Source: Oribacterium sp.
GTDB taxonomy: Bacteria; Bacillota_A; Clostridia; Lachnospirales; Lachnospiraceae
Direction of reading: 5' to 3'
Assembly: GCA_017940955.1 (NCBI GenBank)
Contig: JAGAXP010000262.1
Location: forward strand, 1-59,262
Length of the DNA: 59,262 nucleotides
The notes under the pieces are model-generated. The model saw nothing but the letters and a program-made list of their open reading frames with translations, was not told the origin of the DNA and did no database searches. The position numbers were made by a program, and so were the translations under genes. This document shows, one piece after another, positions 1 to 9,190 of this stretch; position 1 is the stretch's first letter, and every line of letters starts with the position of its first letter.

Positions 1-722
1 GAATACTGCGCAGTCTGCTTATCTCTTAAAAGTAAGTGGAACTCGTCACAGTAGTAACGGGTAGCCACCCTGCGCTCACGATTACGGGAAACCCTGTTCC
101 ATACCGCATCCTGCACGATCAGCATTCCCAGTTCTTTCAGTTGCTTTCCAAGGTCTCTGATGTCAAAGCAGACAATACGGTTTTGGGAATCCACGTTTGT
201 CCTATGATTGAAATAGTTTTGAGAACCATGCACATATAAAACAAGGCTGTTGGCAATACGAACCGCCTTCTGCTTTGCATCAATGGCAAGCTCTTCTGAT
301 ACCGCCTTGTCCGGCTCATACTTAACCAGTGCATTATATAAGTCCTCCAATATAGGCATCTTCTCCGGTCTCGGGTCCTTGAAATACTCATCATAAATAC
401 CCTCGATACAGCGGTCGATGATACCCTTTTCATCATTGGCAAGACCTGTCTCCCCGCCTGCGATAGCATCACAGAGCGTGATAAGGAAATCACTCTTAAG
501 CTTAAGAGCCTCCCTGTCATTCTTATGGGAAAGCTGTATATCCATGGGATTCAGATAATCCTTTGAATTGGTTGCCAGTTTCACCACCTCACCGCCAAGT
601 GCCTTTACAAGCGGGTAATACTCGCCCTCGGGATCACAGATCAAAATATCGTCCCTTGATACAAGGAAACTTCCAAGGATCTCACGCTTTGCAGAAAATG
701 ATTTACCGGAACCAGGCGTACC
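1..722 (-). pseudogene. virB4: VirB4/TraE-like conjugation ATPase, C-terminal part, separated by prophage insertion
   Basis: Reading from 722 down to 1 gives an open frame beginning GTPGSGKSFSAKREI, the Walker A loop of a VirB4/TraE (COG3451) ATPase. It runs on through LICDPEGEYYPLVKALGG and ends near the window edge with a Walker B segment, RRVATRYYCDEFHLLL. In conjugative elements this ATPase powers the type IV secretion channel at the inner membrane. The N-terminal half lies at the other end of the window (58209-59262), in the same strand and the same frame once the intervening DNA is removed. As it stands the half is cut from its promoter. Upstream phage DNA continues the frame only back to a TAA, with a possible TTG start near 732, so a short hybrid product is conceivable. 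The gene continues beyond position 1. VirB4 identity is very likely; functional loss while the prophage is present is inferred. Confidence 0.9.
720..722. other. attL core of the prophage (ACC/GGT)
   Basis: This is the left junction between host conjugation gene and prophage. Outside it the VirB4 frame reads ACG CCT GGT TCC GGT AAA. Inside it the sequence has no relation to VirB4. The only bases shared with the right junction are GGT (minus strand), as expected for large serine recombinases, which cross over at a 2-bp core. The joined flanks give codons ATC TTA GGT ACG CCT GGT, an intact P-loop. Confidence 0.85.
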
Positions 723-800
723 CGATGCTGTCAAGTATTCACTAAAAATTTCTTAAAAAAATTTACGGCACCCAAGGTAGTCACCCCGGATGCCGCCGTA

Positions 801-2345
801 TCAAAGCTCTTCTTCAAATTTCCACTGTATCACCATCTTATGATTCGGATACAGCACCACCTTGTCGATGAACCTATCCCATTCCTTTTCAGTCATCTCC
901 GAAACATCCAAAAAGGATCTGATCTCATCTGTGTCGATGCCCTTATCCCGCTGCATCAATTCCTTTGTCTTCAGATCCGAAAGCCTCTGTTCCAGCTCCG
1001 CAATCTGCTCATCCTGCTTTTTCTTCTTATCAAGAAACACATCCCGGCTCATGCTCCGCTCAGCCATCTTCCTTATCAGCTGGCTCTTTGCATCGTTCGC
1101 CGCCACGATAGCATTCTCAACGGACTCAATCTCTTCTTTCAGCGGAATCTCTTTCTTCGCCTTTTCCAGCCTCAATTCTTCAGCCCTGAGTATACGCAGC
1201 AGCTTTTCCTTTAATTCATCCAGCACCGCCGCGTCCGCTTCCTTCCATTTAATCCGTACCCCGTCACACTCACTCGGTTCGGATAATGCGTACTCCATGC
1301 CGCAATGAATCGTGATCGGATTCAGCCTTAACAGCTTCCTGCCACATACCCCACAGTAATAGTGCATCGGATGTCTCACAGGCTCCGGCTTCTTGATCTC
1401 TTTCACCATCGCTGCCACCTTCTGAAACTCTTCTTTGGAAACAATGGCTTCATGCATCCCTTCCACCTTCACCCATTCTTCTTCAGGCTTCTGAACCTGC
1501 TTGCCGCCGCGTTCTTCCACGCCTGAACGGAAATTGATCACGCATCCGGTATACATTTCGTTCCCAAGCAGCTGTCCGACAACCCCGCCTGTCCAGTACA
1601 GTTTCCTGCCTTTATTATGCCTTGTAGCAACTCTGCCCTCTTTCCAGCATAATGCAGTTGGACACGGAATCCCTCTGTCATTAAGGTTTCTTGCGATATC
1701 CACAAGCCTCATGCCTGAAAGCCGCATATCAAATATCTCACGTACTATCGGAGCCGATTTCGGATCAAGCTCCAAGCTATGCTTGTCGCCCTTCTTTTTA
1801 AGATATCCATAAAGAGCCTGACCGGCAGAATATTTACCCTGCTCTGCCAGCCGCACCTTCGCCTGCTTCACCTTCACCGACAGCTCTCTCGAATAGAAAT
1901 CGTAGATCAGATTCTTAAAAGCAATATCCAATCCACCCTCATAGGTTTCACTGTCATATCCGTCATTGATGGATATGAACCGTATTCCCATAAAAGGAAA
2001 GAACTGTTCCAGATAATCGCCCAGCTCCACATAATCCCTGCCGAATCTCGAACAGTCCTTTACGATAATGCAGTTGATCCTGCCTTTTTTGCACTGCTCG
2101 ATCATATCCGTGAACTGTGGTCTCGTATCAAAATGCGTTCCCGAATATCCGTCATCGCACCGCTCGATCACCTGGCATTTTGCAAACTCCGGATGATTGT
2201 CGATATATCTGTGGATCAGTTTCCGTTGCGCCGATATGCTTCCGCTCTCTACCTTAAGCCCGCCCACATCCTCATCCTCTATGGAAAGTCTCACATAGGC
2301 GCATATCACATAGGAAGATGGAAGCACACTGGTTGCCGTATTCAT
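801..2345 (-). CDS. large serine recombinase (third of three)
   Basis: 514 aa. It has the N-terminal resolvase domain with catalytic Ser21 in YVRLS and the conserved SRFGRDYVELG segment, then a Recombinase domain, a zinc ribbon of four cysteines starting near residue 331 (CGVCG, later C and C), and a coiled coil near 375-470. Large serine recombinases catalyse directional attP x attB recombination. The start ATG overlaps the stop of the upstream recombinase by ATGA, so the three are translationally coupled. It ends only about 80 bp from the left junction, which places attP beside the integrase genes. All catalytic motifs look intact. Which of the three recombinases does the chemistry cannot be told from sequence. 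Confidence 0.92.
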   Translation of the reverse strand: MNTATSVLPSSYVICAYVRLSIEDEDVGGLKVESGSISAQRKLIHRYIDNHPEFAKCQVIERCDDGYSGTHFDTRPQFTDMIEQCKKGRINCIIVKDCSRFGRDYVELGDYLEQFFPFMGIRFISINDGYDSETYEGGLDIAFKNLIYDFYSRELSVKVKQAKVRLAEQGKYSAGQALYGYLKKKGDKHSLELDPKSAPIVREIFDMRLSGMRLVDIARNLNDRGIPCPTALCWKEGRVATRHNKGRKLYWTGGVVGQLLGNEMYTGCVINFRSGVEERGGKQVQKPEEEWVKVEGMHEAIVSKEEFQKVAAMVKEIKKPEPVRHPMHYYCGVCGRKLLRLNPITIHCGMEYALSEPSECDGVRIKWKEADAAVLDELKEKLLRILRAEELRLEKAKKEIPLKEEIESVENAIVAANDAKSQLIRKMAERSMSRDVFLDKKKKQDEQIAELEQRLSDLKTKELMQRDKGIDTDEIRSFLDVSEMTEKEWDRFIDKVVLYPNHKMVIQWKFEEEL

Positions 2346-4054
2346 GCCGCCATCCCCTTCCTTTTCTCCACAAGCTCCGAAATCAGCTTGTAATCATTCT
2401 CAAACCGGTAATGCACATCGAACCTGTCACTTGCAGAACAAACAACCTTAGTGATAAAGCATCTGACCATATCGCCCGTCAGGGAATCAACGCCCTCATA
2501 CTTTCTGCAAGCCTTTCCCAGATCGGTTTCCTCCCCGTATCCGGCATGGTATGTGGCAAGTTCATCATTGATCTCTTCCAGCCGCTTATCAATTCCAGTT
2601 ATCTCATTCAGATACTCTTTCTTCATTTCAAGATATTCGCTCTCAGAAAACAGTCCGTCCGCATAATCCCCATAAAGATTAGCTGAAACTCCGGCGATAT
2701 GCTCTTTTCGCTCCATGAGCTTCTTCTGTTCTTTCTCCAAAGCCTTCATGCCCTTCTTTGCGGCAGAACTCTTATTTACCTTATCTAAAGCCGCTGAAGC
2801 ATCAAGATATGTACGGATATGAGTCCGGATCAGCTCCAACACCATAGCCTCCAGATCCTCAGCCTTAACATTTTTGTGTGGATCATCATCCAGATAGGTA
2901 CCGGCTCTGTTGCAGGTGTATGTATTATAATAGAAATAACCGCTCGGCAGTTTCACCGTCTTACGATACAATCCCATAGCGTGTCCACAGTCAGCGCAGA
3001 ATATCAAACCCTTAAACAGATTCTCTTTCCGGTTCTTCTTGTCACCGAACACTCCATGCGCCGCATCATATTCCGCTTTCTGCTCCCTCAGCAGTTCCTG
3101 TACCTTATTAAATGTATCCCGGTCGATGATTGCCTCATGATGATTTTCCACATATATCCGCTCTTCCTTTGCAGTAGGCGTTTCCTTGCGTATTCCCTTA
3201 TAAAGAGCACTTCTGGTCTTGCGCATCTCCACATCGCCGATATAGATTGGATTCATAAGAAGCCGCCGTATTGCCTTCATCTCCCACTTCACATTGGAGA
3301 ATTTCGTGGTCTTCAGCACTCCAATACTCTGCCAGTACGGGCTTGGAGCCAGTATCCCATCCTCATTCAGATTCCTTGCGATCTGGCACATACTCACTCC
3401 GCTCAAACGCTCATTAAATATCCGCACCACCACATCACGCACGTTTTCATCCACAAGCATATTCCGCTTGTCATCAGGATCCTTCAGATATCCATATGGA
3501 ACCGTACAGCAAGGATAAAGCCCTGCCTTGTACATACTCTCATAAGTGGAGCTGATCTTCTTTGAAATATCTTTTGCATAAGCCTCATTGATAAGATTCT
3601 TCAGCGGAACAACAAATCCATCCTCGGATGCGGATGCCCTCAGGCTGTCATATCCGTCAGTCACGGCAATAAAGCGCACTCCGAAAAACGGAAATATCTT
3701 TTCGATATAATCCCCTGCTTCCAGATAATCCCTTCCAAGCCTTGAAAGATCTTTCACAACAATACAGTTGATCTTCCCAGCTCTCATATCAGAAATCATC
3801 CTGTTAAACTCAGGCCGGTCAAATTTCGTTCCGGTCACACCTCTGTCCATATAGGTTCCCACAAGCGACAGATCATTCTGCTTTGCAACAAAATCCGCCA
3901 AAAACGCCCTCTGATTCTCCACGGAATCACTTTCGATCTTGCGCTCATCCTCCACGGAAAGCCGGATATAAATGGCTGTATTATATGTATTCTTAACCAC
4001 CGCCACCTTTGCAGGTGCTTCCACCACATTTGCTTTTCTGCTCTTCCTTGCCAT
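2342..4054 (-). CDS. large serine recombinase (second of three)
   Basis: 570 aa. A 24-residue N-terminal extension rich in Lys/Ala precedes the resolvase domain; the catalytic serine is Ser33 in YIRLS, and SRLGRDYLEAG carries the catalytic arginine. A Recombinase domain follows. The zinc-ribbon region starts near residue 353 (CADCG) with a later Cys in TYTCNRAG, and a charged coiled coil comes after it. It overlaps its neighbours on both sides (TGATG and ATGA), so the three genes form one operon. The three proteins are clearly paralogous but diverged, so this is not a recent duplication. It may act with the others on unlike half-sites, or it may have a separate role such as excision; neither can be decided here. 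Confidence 0.92.
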   Translation of the reverse strand: MARKSRKANVVEAPAKVAVVKNTYNTAIYIRLSVEDERKIESDSVENQRAFLADFVAKQNDLSLVGTYMDRGVTGTKFDRPEFNRMISDMRAGKINCIVVKDLSRLGRDYLEAGDYIEKIFPFFGVRFIAVTDGYDSLRASASEDGFVVPLKNLINEAYAKDISKKISSTYESMYKAGLYPCCTVPYGYLKDPDDKRNMLVDENVRDVVVRIFNERLSGVSMCQIARNLNEDGILAPSPYWQSIGVLKTTKFSNVKWEMKAIRRLLMNPIYIGDVEMRKTRSALYKGIRKETPTAKEERIYVENHHEAIIDRDTFNKVQELLREQKAEYDAAHGVFGDKKNRKENLFKGLIFCADCGHAMGLYRKTVKLPSGYFYYNTYTCNRAGTYLDDDPHKNVKAEDLEAMVLELIRTHIRTYLDASAALDKVNKSSAAKKGMKALEKEQKKLMERKEHIAGVSANLYGDYADGLFSESEYLEMKKEYLNEITGIDKRLEEINDELATYHAGYGEETDLGKACRKYEGVDSLTGDMVRCFITKVVCSASDRFDVHYRFENDYKLISELVEKRKGMAA

Positions 4055-5685
4055 CAGACCGCCTCCTTTACATCGTCAAGCCACCCCTCCAACTCAGCGA
4101 TGGCTTTTTCAAATCTCCATGCGACCCTTATCTTCCCCGAATCTTCAACCTCTATCCTATCGATCAGGGAAGCAGCAACGTTGCGCTTAAGCTTTGTCAT
4201 GCCCTTGAACTTTATGATCTCATCTATCCATTCCTGCCTGCCGCCCTGATAATTCAGGTTATTATCCCGCTCTTCCTGTAACCGGGATACTTTGGTCTGA
4301 AGCTCGTTAAGCTCTCCCTCATACTGATCCCGAATCATAGCGAACTCTTCCTTTGTCAGGATCCCATCCTTATAATCCTCGTACAGGTTCCGCTTTCTGG
4401 TTTTGCAGGCTTCAATCTCTGTCTTAAGAGCCTCTATACGCTCTCCCTGCTTTTTCACCTTAGGCTTATTCTCTGGTACTTTCTTTACAAGCTCTATCGC
4501 CTTGTAAATGCCTACAACCCTGTCAATATAGGCTTTCACAAGCTCTGTCACGCATTCGACCAGCTTCTTTTCAGAAATATTGTGAGAGCTGCAGCTGTGC
4601 TTATCCCTCTTATTCCCTGAGCAAACGTAATACACATACACCTTATTCTTTCCGGGAACACTCTTACGCACCATAGGCTCACCGCATCCGGCACAGTACA
4701 CCATGCCTGCCAACGGGAATACTTTGGACTTTTCCGGAGATACCCTTGTATCCTTCATCAAGAGCCCCTGCACAAGGTCAAAATCACTCTTGGAGATAAT
4801 GGCATCGTGCATATTCCCCACACGGATCCATTCACCCTCAGCTTTGTTGATACGCTTCTTGATCTTATAGTTTGGAGTGGTTCGCTTCCCTTGTACGACG
4901 GTACCGATATAAACCTCATTCTTAAGCACACGGAGCACCGCATTGTAGCTCCATTTTGGCTTAGCGCTCTTTGCAAAGCCTGTCTCCATCGGCAATCCGA
5001 TACTCTTCTTATACTGCATAGGCGATAATATGCCGTCCGCATTCAGCTTGTCCGCTATGGCCTGCTGGCTCATGCCGCAGATCTTCATGGTGAAGATATC
5101 CCTCACTACATCAGCTGCATAATCATCTATGACAAGATGATTCTTATTATCCTTGTCCTTCAGATAGCCATATGCGGCAAAAGCGCCGATATATTCACCG
5201 TTCCTTCGCTTTATATCCATATGGCTTCTGATCTTTATGGAAATATCACGGCAATATGCGTCGTTTATGAGATTCTTGAACGGGATTATCATCTCCGATC
5301 CCATATCTTCATTGATGCTGTCATAACCATCCGTTATGGCAATGAAACGGATACCCAGCATCGGGAAGATTTTCTCGATATACCGTCCGGACTCGATATA
5401 ATTGCGCCCAAATCTCGACAGATCCTTTACGATAACGCAATCGATCTTGCCCTCTCTGATATCAGAAAGCATCTTTTGGAATTGTGGTCTCTCGAAATTG
5501 ACACCACTATAGCCGTCATCCGTATATGTGGAGACAACCGATATCTCGTGGTGGGACTTCAGATAGTCCATGACCAGCTCTTTTTGATTGGCAATACTAT
5601 TACTGACGGTCTTTCCCCCGTCAGTAACATCGCCATCTTCTCTTGATAGCCGCAAATACACGGCTGCATGATATGATTTTTGCAT
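4054..5685 (-). CDS. large serine recombinase (first of three)
   Basis: 543 aa. The resolvase domain has catalytic Ser14 in YLRLS and SRFGRNYIESG. A Recombinase domain follows, then a zinc ribbon from about residue 331 (CAGCG, then YVCSG and HSC) and a long coiled coil near 375-470, the module that in this family controls synapsis and directionality. The start ATG has a good GGAGG site. This is the first gene of the three-recombinase operon and its stop overlaps the next start. A 127-bp gap separates it from the small gene upstream; it contains no other convincing gene. Confidence 0.92.
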   Translation of the reverse strand: MQKSYHAAVYLRLSREDGDVTDGGKTVSNSIANQKELVMDYLKSHHEISVVSTYTDDGYSGVNFERPQFQKMLSDIREGKIDCVIVKDLSRFGRNYIESGRYIEKIFPMLGIRFIAITDGYDSINEDMGSEMIIPFKNLINDAYCRDISIKIRSHMDIKRRNGEYIGAFAAYGYLKDKDNKNHLVIDDYAADVVRDIFTMKICGMSQQAIADKLNADGILSPMQYKKSIGLPMETGFAKSAKPKWSYNAVLRVLKNEVYIGTVVQGKRTTPNYKIKKRINKAEGEWIRVGNMHDAIISKSDFDLVQGLLMKDTRVSPEKSKVFPLAGMVYCAGCGEPMVRKSVPGKNKVYVYYVCSGNKRDKHSCSSHNISEKKLVECVTELVKAYIDRVVGIYKAIELVKKVPENKPKVKKQGERIEALKTEIEACKTRKRNLYEDYKDGILTKEEFAMIRDQYEGELNELQTKVSRLQEERDNNLNYQGGRQEWIDEIIKFKGMTKLKRNVAASLIDRIEVEDSGKIRVAWRFEKAIAELEGWLDDVKEAV

Positions 5686-5812
5686 CTGTTTTCCTCCTGT
5701 TCCGGTTGAAATGATCCGGATAGAAGGAAAACCGTATAAAACTTAGTCCGGCTTCAGATTATCATGGATCATCTCCTGCTTCAAGGACAACCCCATTTGT
5801 CCCTGGGACTAC

Positions 5813-6052
5813 TCACAAAGTCCGGGCATACTGCTCAAAGCATTCCTGCAGGGTAACGCCGTTGTTGGCATATACATTCTTCACAACCATGTCACCCACA
5901 CGGAAACAGTACGGATTCTTCACCTGACGCACAAACTCCGCCACCCTCTCTCTGGGAGACAGATTATCGTCAATCTTGATCTTCGTCACATCCACCAGCG
6001 TCTCCGGATCCACAGTTCTGATATCAACATTCTTCATTTCTTCTACTGTCAT
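5813..6052 (-). CDS. small conserved protein, DUF6870-like
   Basis: 79 aa. The start is the ATG at 6052, directly after AGGAGGTGG; a longer frame to 6133 has no ribosome site. The protein begins MTVEEMKNVDIRTVDPETL and contains a segment around VKNPYCFRVGDMVV, which I associate with DUF6870, a family of small proteins of unknown function common in Lachnospiraceae. It sits just upstream of the three integrases in the same direction. Small proteins beside serine integrases are sometimes recombination directionality factors; that is only a positional suggestion. Its leader contains the 36-bp repeated element and a hairpin that overlaps the ribosome site. Confidence 0.75.
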   Translation of the reverse strand: MTVEEMKNVDIRTVDPETLVDVTKIKIDDNLSPRERVAEFVRQVKNPYCFRVGDMVVKNVYANNGVTLQECFEQYARTL

Positions 6053-6056
6053 CGTT

Positions 6057-6103
6057 GACCACCTCCTAAATCTCAGTGGTCGATTTTCGGAAAAAATCAC
6101 CCC
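6057..6103 (-). promoter_or_regulatory. structured leader with 36-bp repeated element (copy A) and Shine-Dalgarno-enclosing hairpin
   Basis: The segment 6068-6103 recurs at 37340-37375 with only two mismatches. On the minus strand GGTGATTTT (6101-6093) can pair with AAAATC(G)ACC (6087-6078, one bulged G). Further on, GACCAC (6081-6076) can pair with GTGGTC (6062-6057), enclosing the AGGAGG ribosome site. The two hairpins share the GACC bases and so exclude each other, as in a leader switch. Function is inferred from base pairing only. Confidence 0.5.
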
Positions 6104-6240
6104 ATAAAATATCAGAAAATGATTTTGCTGCATAAGCCTTTACGATTTCGATAATTTTAATATGCTAAAGTGTGGTTAATGTACCGCGAAAAAATACCGA
6201 TTTCTATATTGTCACGCATATTTGAAGGGAGGTTATAGCC

Positions 6241-9147
6241 ATGCGGATCCTGTCCTGGAACTTGAACGGGCTGAAAGCCTGCATCAAGCGAAACGACTTC
6301 AAGCAGCTCCGAAAGCTGCCGCCGATTGACGTTCTCTGTTTTCAAGAGACCAGAACACACGAAAAGCCCATAGTCTTCAAAGACTACCATCACTACTGGT
6401 ATCCCGCTGAAGCCAAGAAATACAGCGGTACACTCACCCTATCACTTGTAAAACCGCTAAATGTTATATACGGTATAGGCGTTCCCGAACTCGATAAGGA
6501 AGGACGTGTGCTTACCATCGATCTCGGAAACATCTATATCGTAAATACCTATGTACCAAACTCTCAGGGTGGACCCGATAGAGAAGAATATCGGCGCAAC
6601 TGGGATACCGCCTATCATAATTTCCTCTATGGGCTTGCATCAGAGAAGCCAGTTATCGCCTGTGGGGATTTCAATGTCACAATGGCCAGGATAGATGTGT
6701 ATGAAGAGAATATGCGCATTGATTGGGCTGAGCAGGGCTATATCTCCGACGAACGTTCCAACCTTCAGAATCTGCTGGATGACGGCTTCACGGATGCCTA
6801 TCGTTTTCTGTACCCGGATGAAAAGAATGCCTTTACATGGTGGTCAAACCGCCGCTACAAGAGGAATGAGGATCGTGGCTGGCGGCTGGATTATTTTATT
6901 GTCTCCGATATGCTTCAACCGCAGATAAAGGATGTTATTCACCATCAGGAAATAACCGGTTCAGATCATTGCCCTATTGTTTTGGATTGCGCTGTTGAGG
7001 ATAATGAATATGCTTCAAAATATTCCAACGCACTTGCCAAAAAAGAAGCCAATGAAAATGAAGAACGACGGCTCGCTCAGCTGTGGAACAATCGTCAGCG
7101 TCAATTTGAAAATTATGAAAAAAAGCTGGCTTCCATACAGGCAGAAATATCCATCTACACGCTCCTTCATGACAATAACGAAGTCCTGAAGCGGCAGATA
7201 CGCATTATGGATGATATCCGGTTTAAGTGCCTTGCTGTCAATAAGGTAGCAAAAGCCAGTGCCCCGCCCGGTGTTGACGATATCAAGTGGAAAACCAATG
7301 CTGATAAGATGCGAGCTGCACTTGATCTTGAATGGAGAAACTATAAGGCTTATCCCAAGCGCATCATAGAAATCAAATCAAAAAACACTGGTAAAGTCAG
7401 ACGAACCGGCATTCTTACCTACCGTGATAAGGCAATGAGTATCCTATGCGGCTATACTTTCTCCCCTATAGAGGAAGCCTACGCAGATAGAGCCTCATTT
7501 GCTTTTCGCCCCGGTAGATCCAGGCAGGATGCTATCATTGCAGCATCCTATCTTTTTAACGGAAATGACGCGCCTCTCTATTATGTGTATGCTGATATCA
7601 GAGGATTCTATGCTGCTCTACAGCATAAATGGATCATGCAGCACGTTCCCATCGTGAAAGATGTACTCCATGCATTCTTAAAAGCCGGACAAATCTTTGA
7701 TGGTGAGCTTTTCCCAAGCGGAGATTCGGGCATAAGTGAGGGCAGCCCTCTTTCTCCATCCATAGCAAATTTTACGCTGGACGGTCTTCAAAAAGCAATC
7801 TATAACGGGCTCCACGGTCGATATTCAGATATCGACTATCCAAACGGCGCAATGGTCAGATATGCTGATGATGTAATCGTAGCCGTCAGATCAATGGAAG
7901 ATGCAAAGATCGTCGTTGCCACCATTCGGAAATTCCTTGAACCACGAGGTCTTGTTCTTTCTGAAGAGAAAACAAAAATCGGGATCATTTGGGATGGGAT
8001 TGAGCTGATCGGCTTCTCCATGAAAAAAGAAACCTACGATATGGTCATCCGTCCTAAGCCGGATGCCGTGGCAAGGTTTAAGAGCAGTATCCATGAATAT
8101 ATCATAAACTGCAATAAGTCTCAGCGTGAGATGATAAAGGCGATCAACAAAAAACTCATGGGATGGGCTGGACAATACCGTTGCTGCGATTCCTATGATT
8201 CATACCGTGAGATAGATGCCGCTGTAAAAGCATCTCTTTTAGAGGCAGCTATAGCGAAACATCCTAAGCTTCAGACAAAGAAGCTGATAGACAGATACTG
8301 GTATGCAGATGCAAACGGAGAAATGTGGTACGCTCTTCCAAAAGAAAAGTCTGTCAGGGTTATCCATCTGATTGATACTCTGTTGGTAGCTCCAAGAAGG
8401 AGTCGCACCGACCTGAATCCATATCTGGACAGCGCATATTTTGACGGGAAGAAAAATACAGATGACATCGAACGCATCAACTCTAAATACCGCCCGATAT
8501 GGGATAAGTTTGACGGCAAATGTATGTACTGTGGAAGACCAATTCTTCCGGAACAGCGAAAAGAACTCGTTACCATAGATCATACAAAGAAAGATGCTCT
8601 GTGGAACAAAGCATATGTCCATTCCATATGTGTTCAGGACGATTACCAGTTCTATATGACGATGGAAGATGTCGATGGCATTACAGATTACGATGTTTAT
8701 GAAATGCTTGAACGTATCAGTACATCCGGAATGATCATCCGTGATACGGCAATTCCGGAGGATTGGCGTTACATTAAACTCTATGAATACTTTGGACAAT
8801 GCAGTAAGCCAAAGATTACACTATCCTTTGCAGATATAGAAAAAATCCTCGGATTTGAATTATCCGATGCAAGGAAAAACAACCGCACGCAATGGTATTC
8901 TCGAAAAAGTATGCATATGATGGCTGATGCCTGGAACCTTCAAGGATACAAATTAAAACGATTATACATAGGCAAACAGAAAGCCCTATTTGAAGCGCAA
9001 TTTGAAGATGCTGAGCAGGTTGTCATTCCACCTGAAATTCTCGACCGAAAAATACCGGCTAATGCCAAGCATGAGATTGAACACTTTTTACAGTCCATCA
9101 TAAAAAAATACGGACTCGCAAATGATGATATTCTTCCCCGAAAATAA
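6241..9147 (+). CDS. exonuclease III/AP-endonuclease - reverse transcriptase fusion with HNH-like and C-terminal DUF7662-like domains
   Basis: 968 aa, start ATG after GGGAGG. Residues 1-253 are a complete EEP/ExoIII fold: N7 in MRILSWNLNG, E36 in FQETR, D143/N145 in GDFNVT, RLDYFIVS, and D242/H243 in GSDHCPIV. Residues 380-680 are a reverse transcriptase of group II-intron type: FRPGRS (about 422), catalytic D452 in YADIRGF, EGSPLSPS (about 500), catalytic YADD 541-544, and a maturase/thumb-like INKKLMGWAGQYR (about 635). A CxxCG...DH pair (761-781) looks like a decayed HNH. The last about 100 residues (SFADIEKILGF...) resemble DUF7662. This APE-RT order is that of LINE elements and I know of no characterised bacterial case. 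No intron domain V/VI or msr-msd can be seen in the flanks. It is the only plus-strand gene in the element, in the integrase-lysis interval where cargo genes collect, so defence or retroelement roles are both possible. Confidence 0.88.
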   Translation: MRILSWNLNGLKACIKRNDFKQLRKLPPIDVLCFQETRTHEKPIVFKDYHHYWYPAEAKKYSGTLTLSLVKPLNVIYGIGVPELDKEGRVLTIDLGNIYIVNTYVPNSQGGPDREEYRRNWDTAYHNFLYGLASEKPVIACGDFNVTMARIDVYEENMRIDWAEQGYISDERSNLQNLLDDGFTDAYRFLYPDEKNAFTWWSNRRYKRNEDRGWRLDYFIVSDMLQPQIKDVIHHQEITGSDHCPIVLDCAVEDNEYASKYSNALAKKEANENEERRLAQLWNNRQRQFENYEKKLASIQAEISIYTLLHDNNEVLKRQIRIMDDIRFKCLAVNKVAKASAPPGVDDIKWKTNADKMRAALDLEWRNYKAYPKRIIEIKSKNTGKVRRTGILTYRDKAMSILCGYTFSPIEEAYADRASFAFRPGRSRQDAIIAASYLFNGNDAPLYYVYADIRGFYAALQHKWIMQHVPIVKDVLHAFLKAGQIFDGELFPSGDSGISEGSPLSPSIANFTLDGLQKAIYNGLHGRYSDIDYPNGAMVRYADDVIVAVRSMEDAKIVVATIRKFLEPRGLVLSEEKTKIGIIWDGIELIGFSMKKETYDMVIRPKPDAVARFKSSIHEYIINCNKSQREMIKAINKKLMGWAGQYRCCDSYDSYREIDAAVKASLLEAAIAKHPKLQTKKLIDRYWYADANGEMWYALPKEKSVRVIHLIDTLLVAPRRSRTDLNPYLDSAYFDGKKNTDDIERINSKYRPIWDKFDGKCMYCGRPILPEQRKELVTIDHTKKDALWNKAYVHSICVQDDYQFYMTMEDVDGITDYDVYEMLERISTSGMIIRDTAIPEDWRYIKLYEYFGQCSKPKITLSFADIEKILGFELSDARKNNRTQWYSRKSMHMMADAWNLQGYKLKRLYIGKQKALFEAQFEDAEQVVIPPEILDRKIPANAKHEIEHFLQSIIKKYGLANDDILPRK

Positions 9148-9154
9148 AAAAAGC

Positions 9155-9190
9155 AGGCAGTACGAGCATAAAAACCCGTACTGCCTTTTA
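9155..9190. terminator. bidirectional intrinsic terminator between the APE-RT gene and the lysis operon
   Basis: A perfect 10-bp stem, AGGCAGTACG (9155-9164) with CGTACTGCCT (9177-9186), has an A tract on its left and TTTTATT on its right. It can stop the plus-strand APE-RT transcript and the minus-strand late transcript that converge here. Confidence 0.85.

Noticed and set aside
5742..5750. ACTTAGTCC near the recombinases as a second attachment arm
   Set aside because: A 9-bp match to the repeat at 58184-58193 is easily expected by chance in 59 kb and it has no inverted partner there.
6241..9147. Ordinary group II intron
   Set aside because: No domain V/VI-like RNA follows the gene, no interrupted host gene flanks it, and the N-terminal ExoIII domain is foreign to intron proteins.
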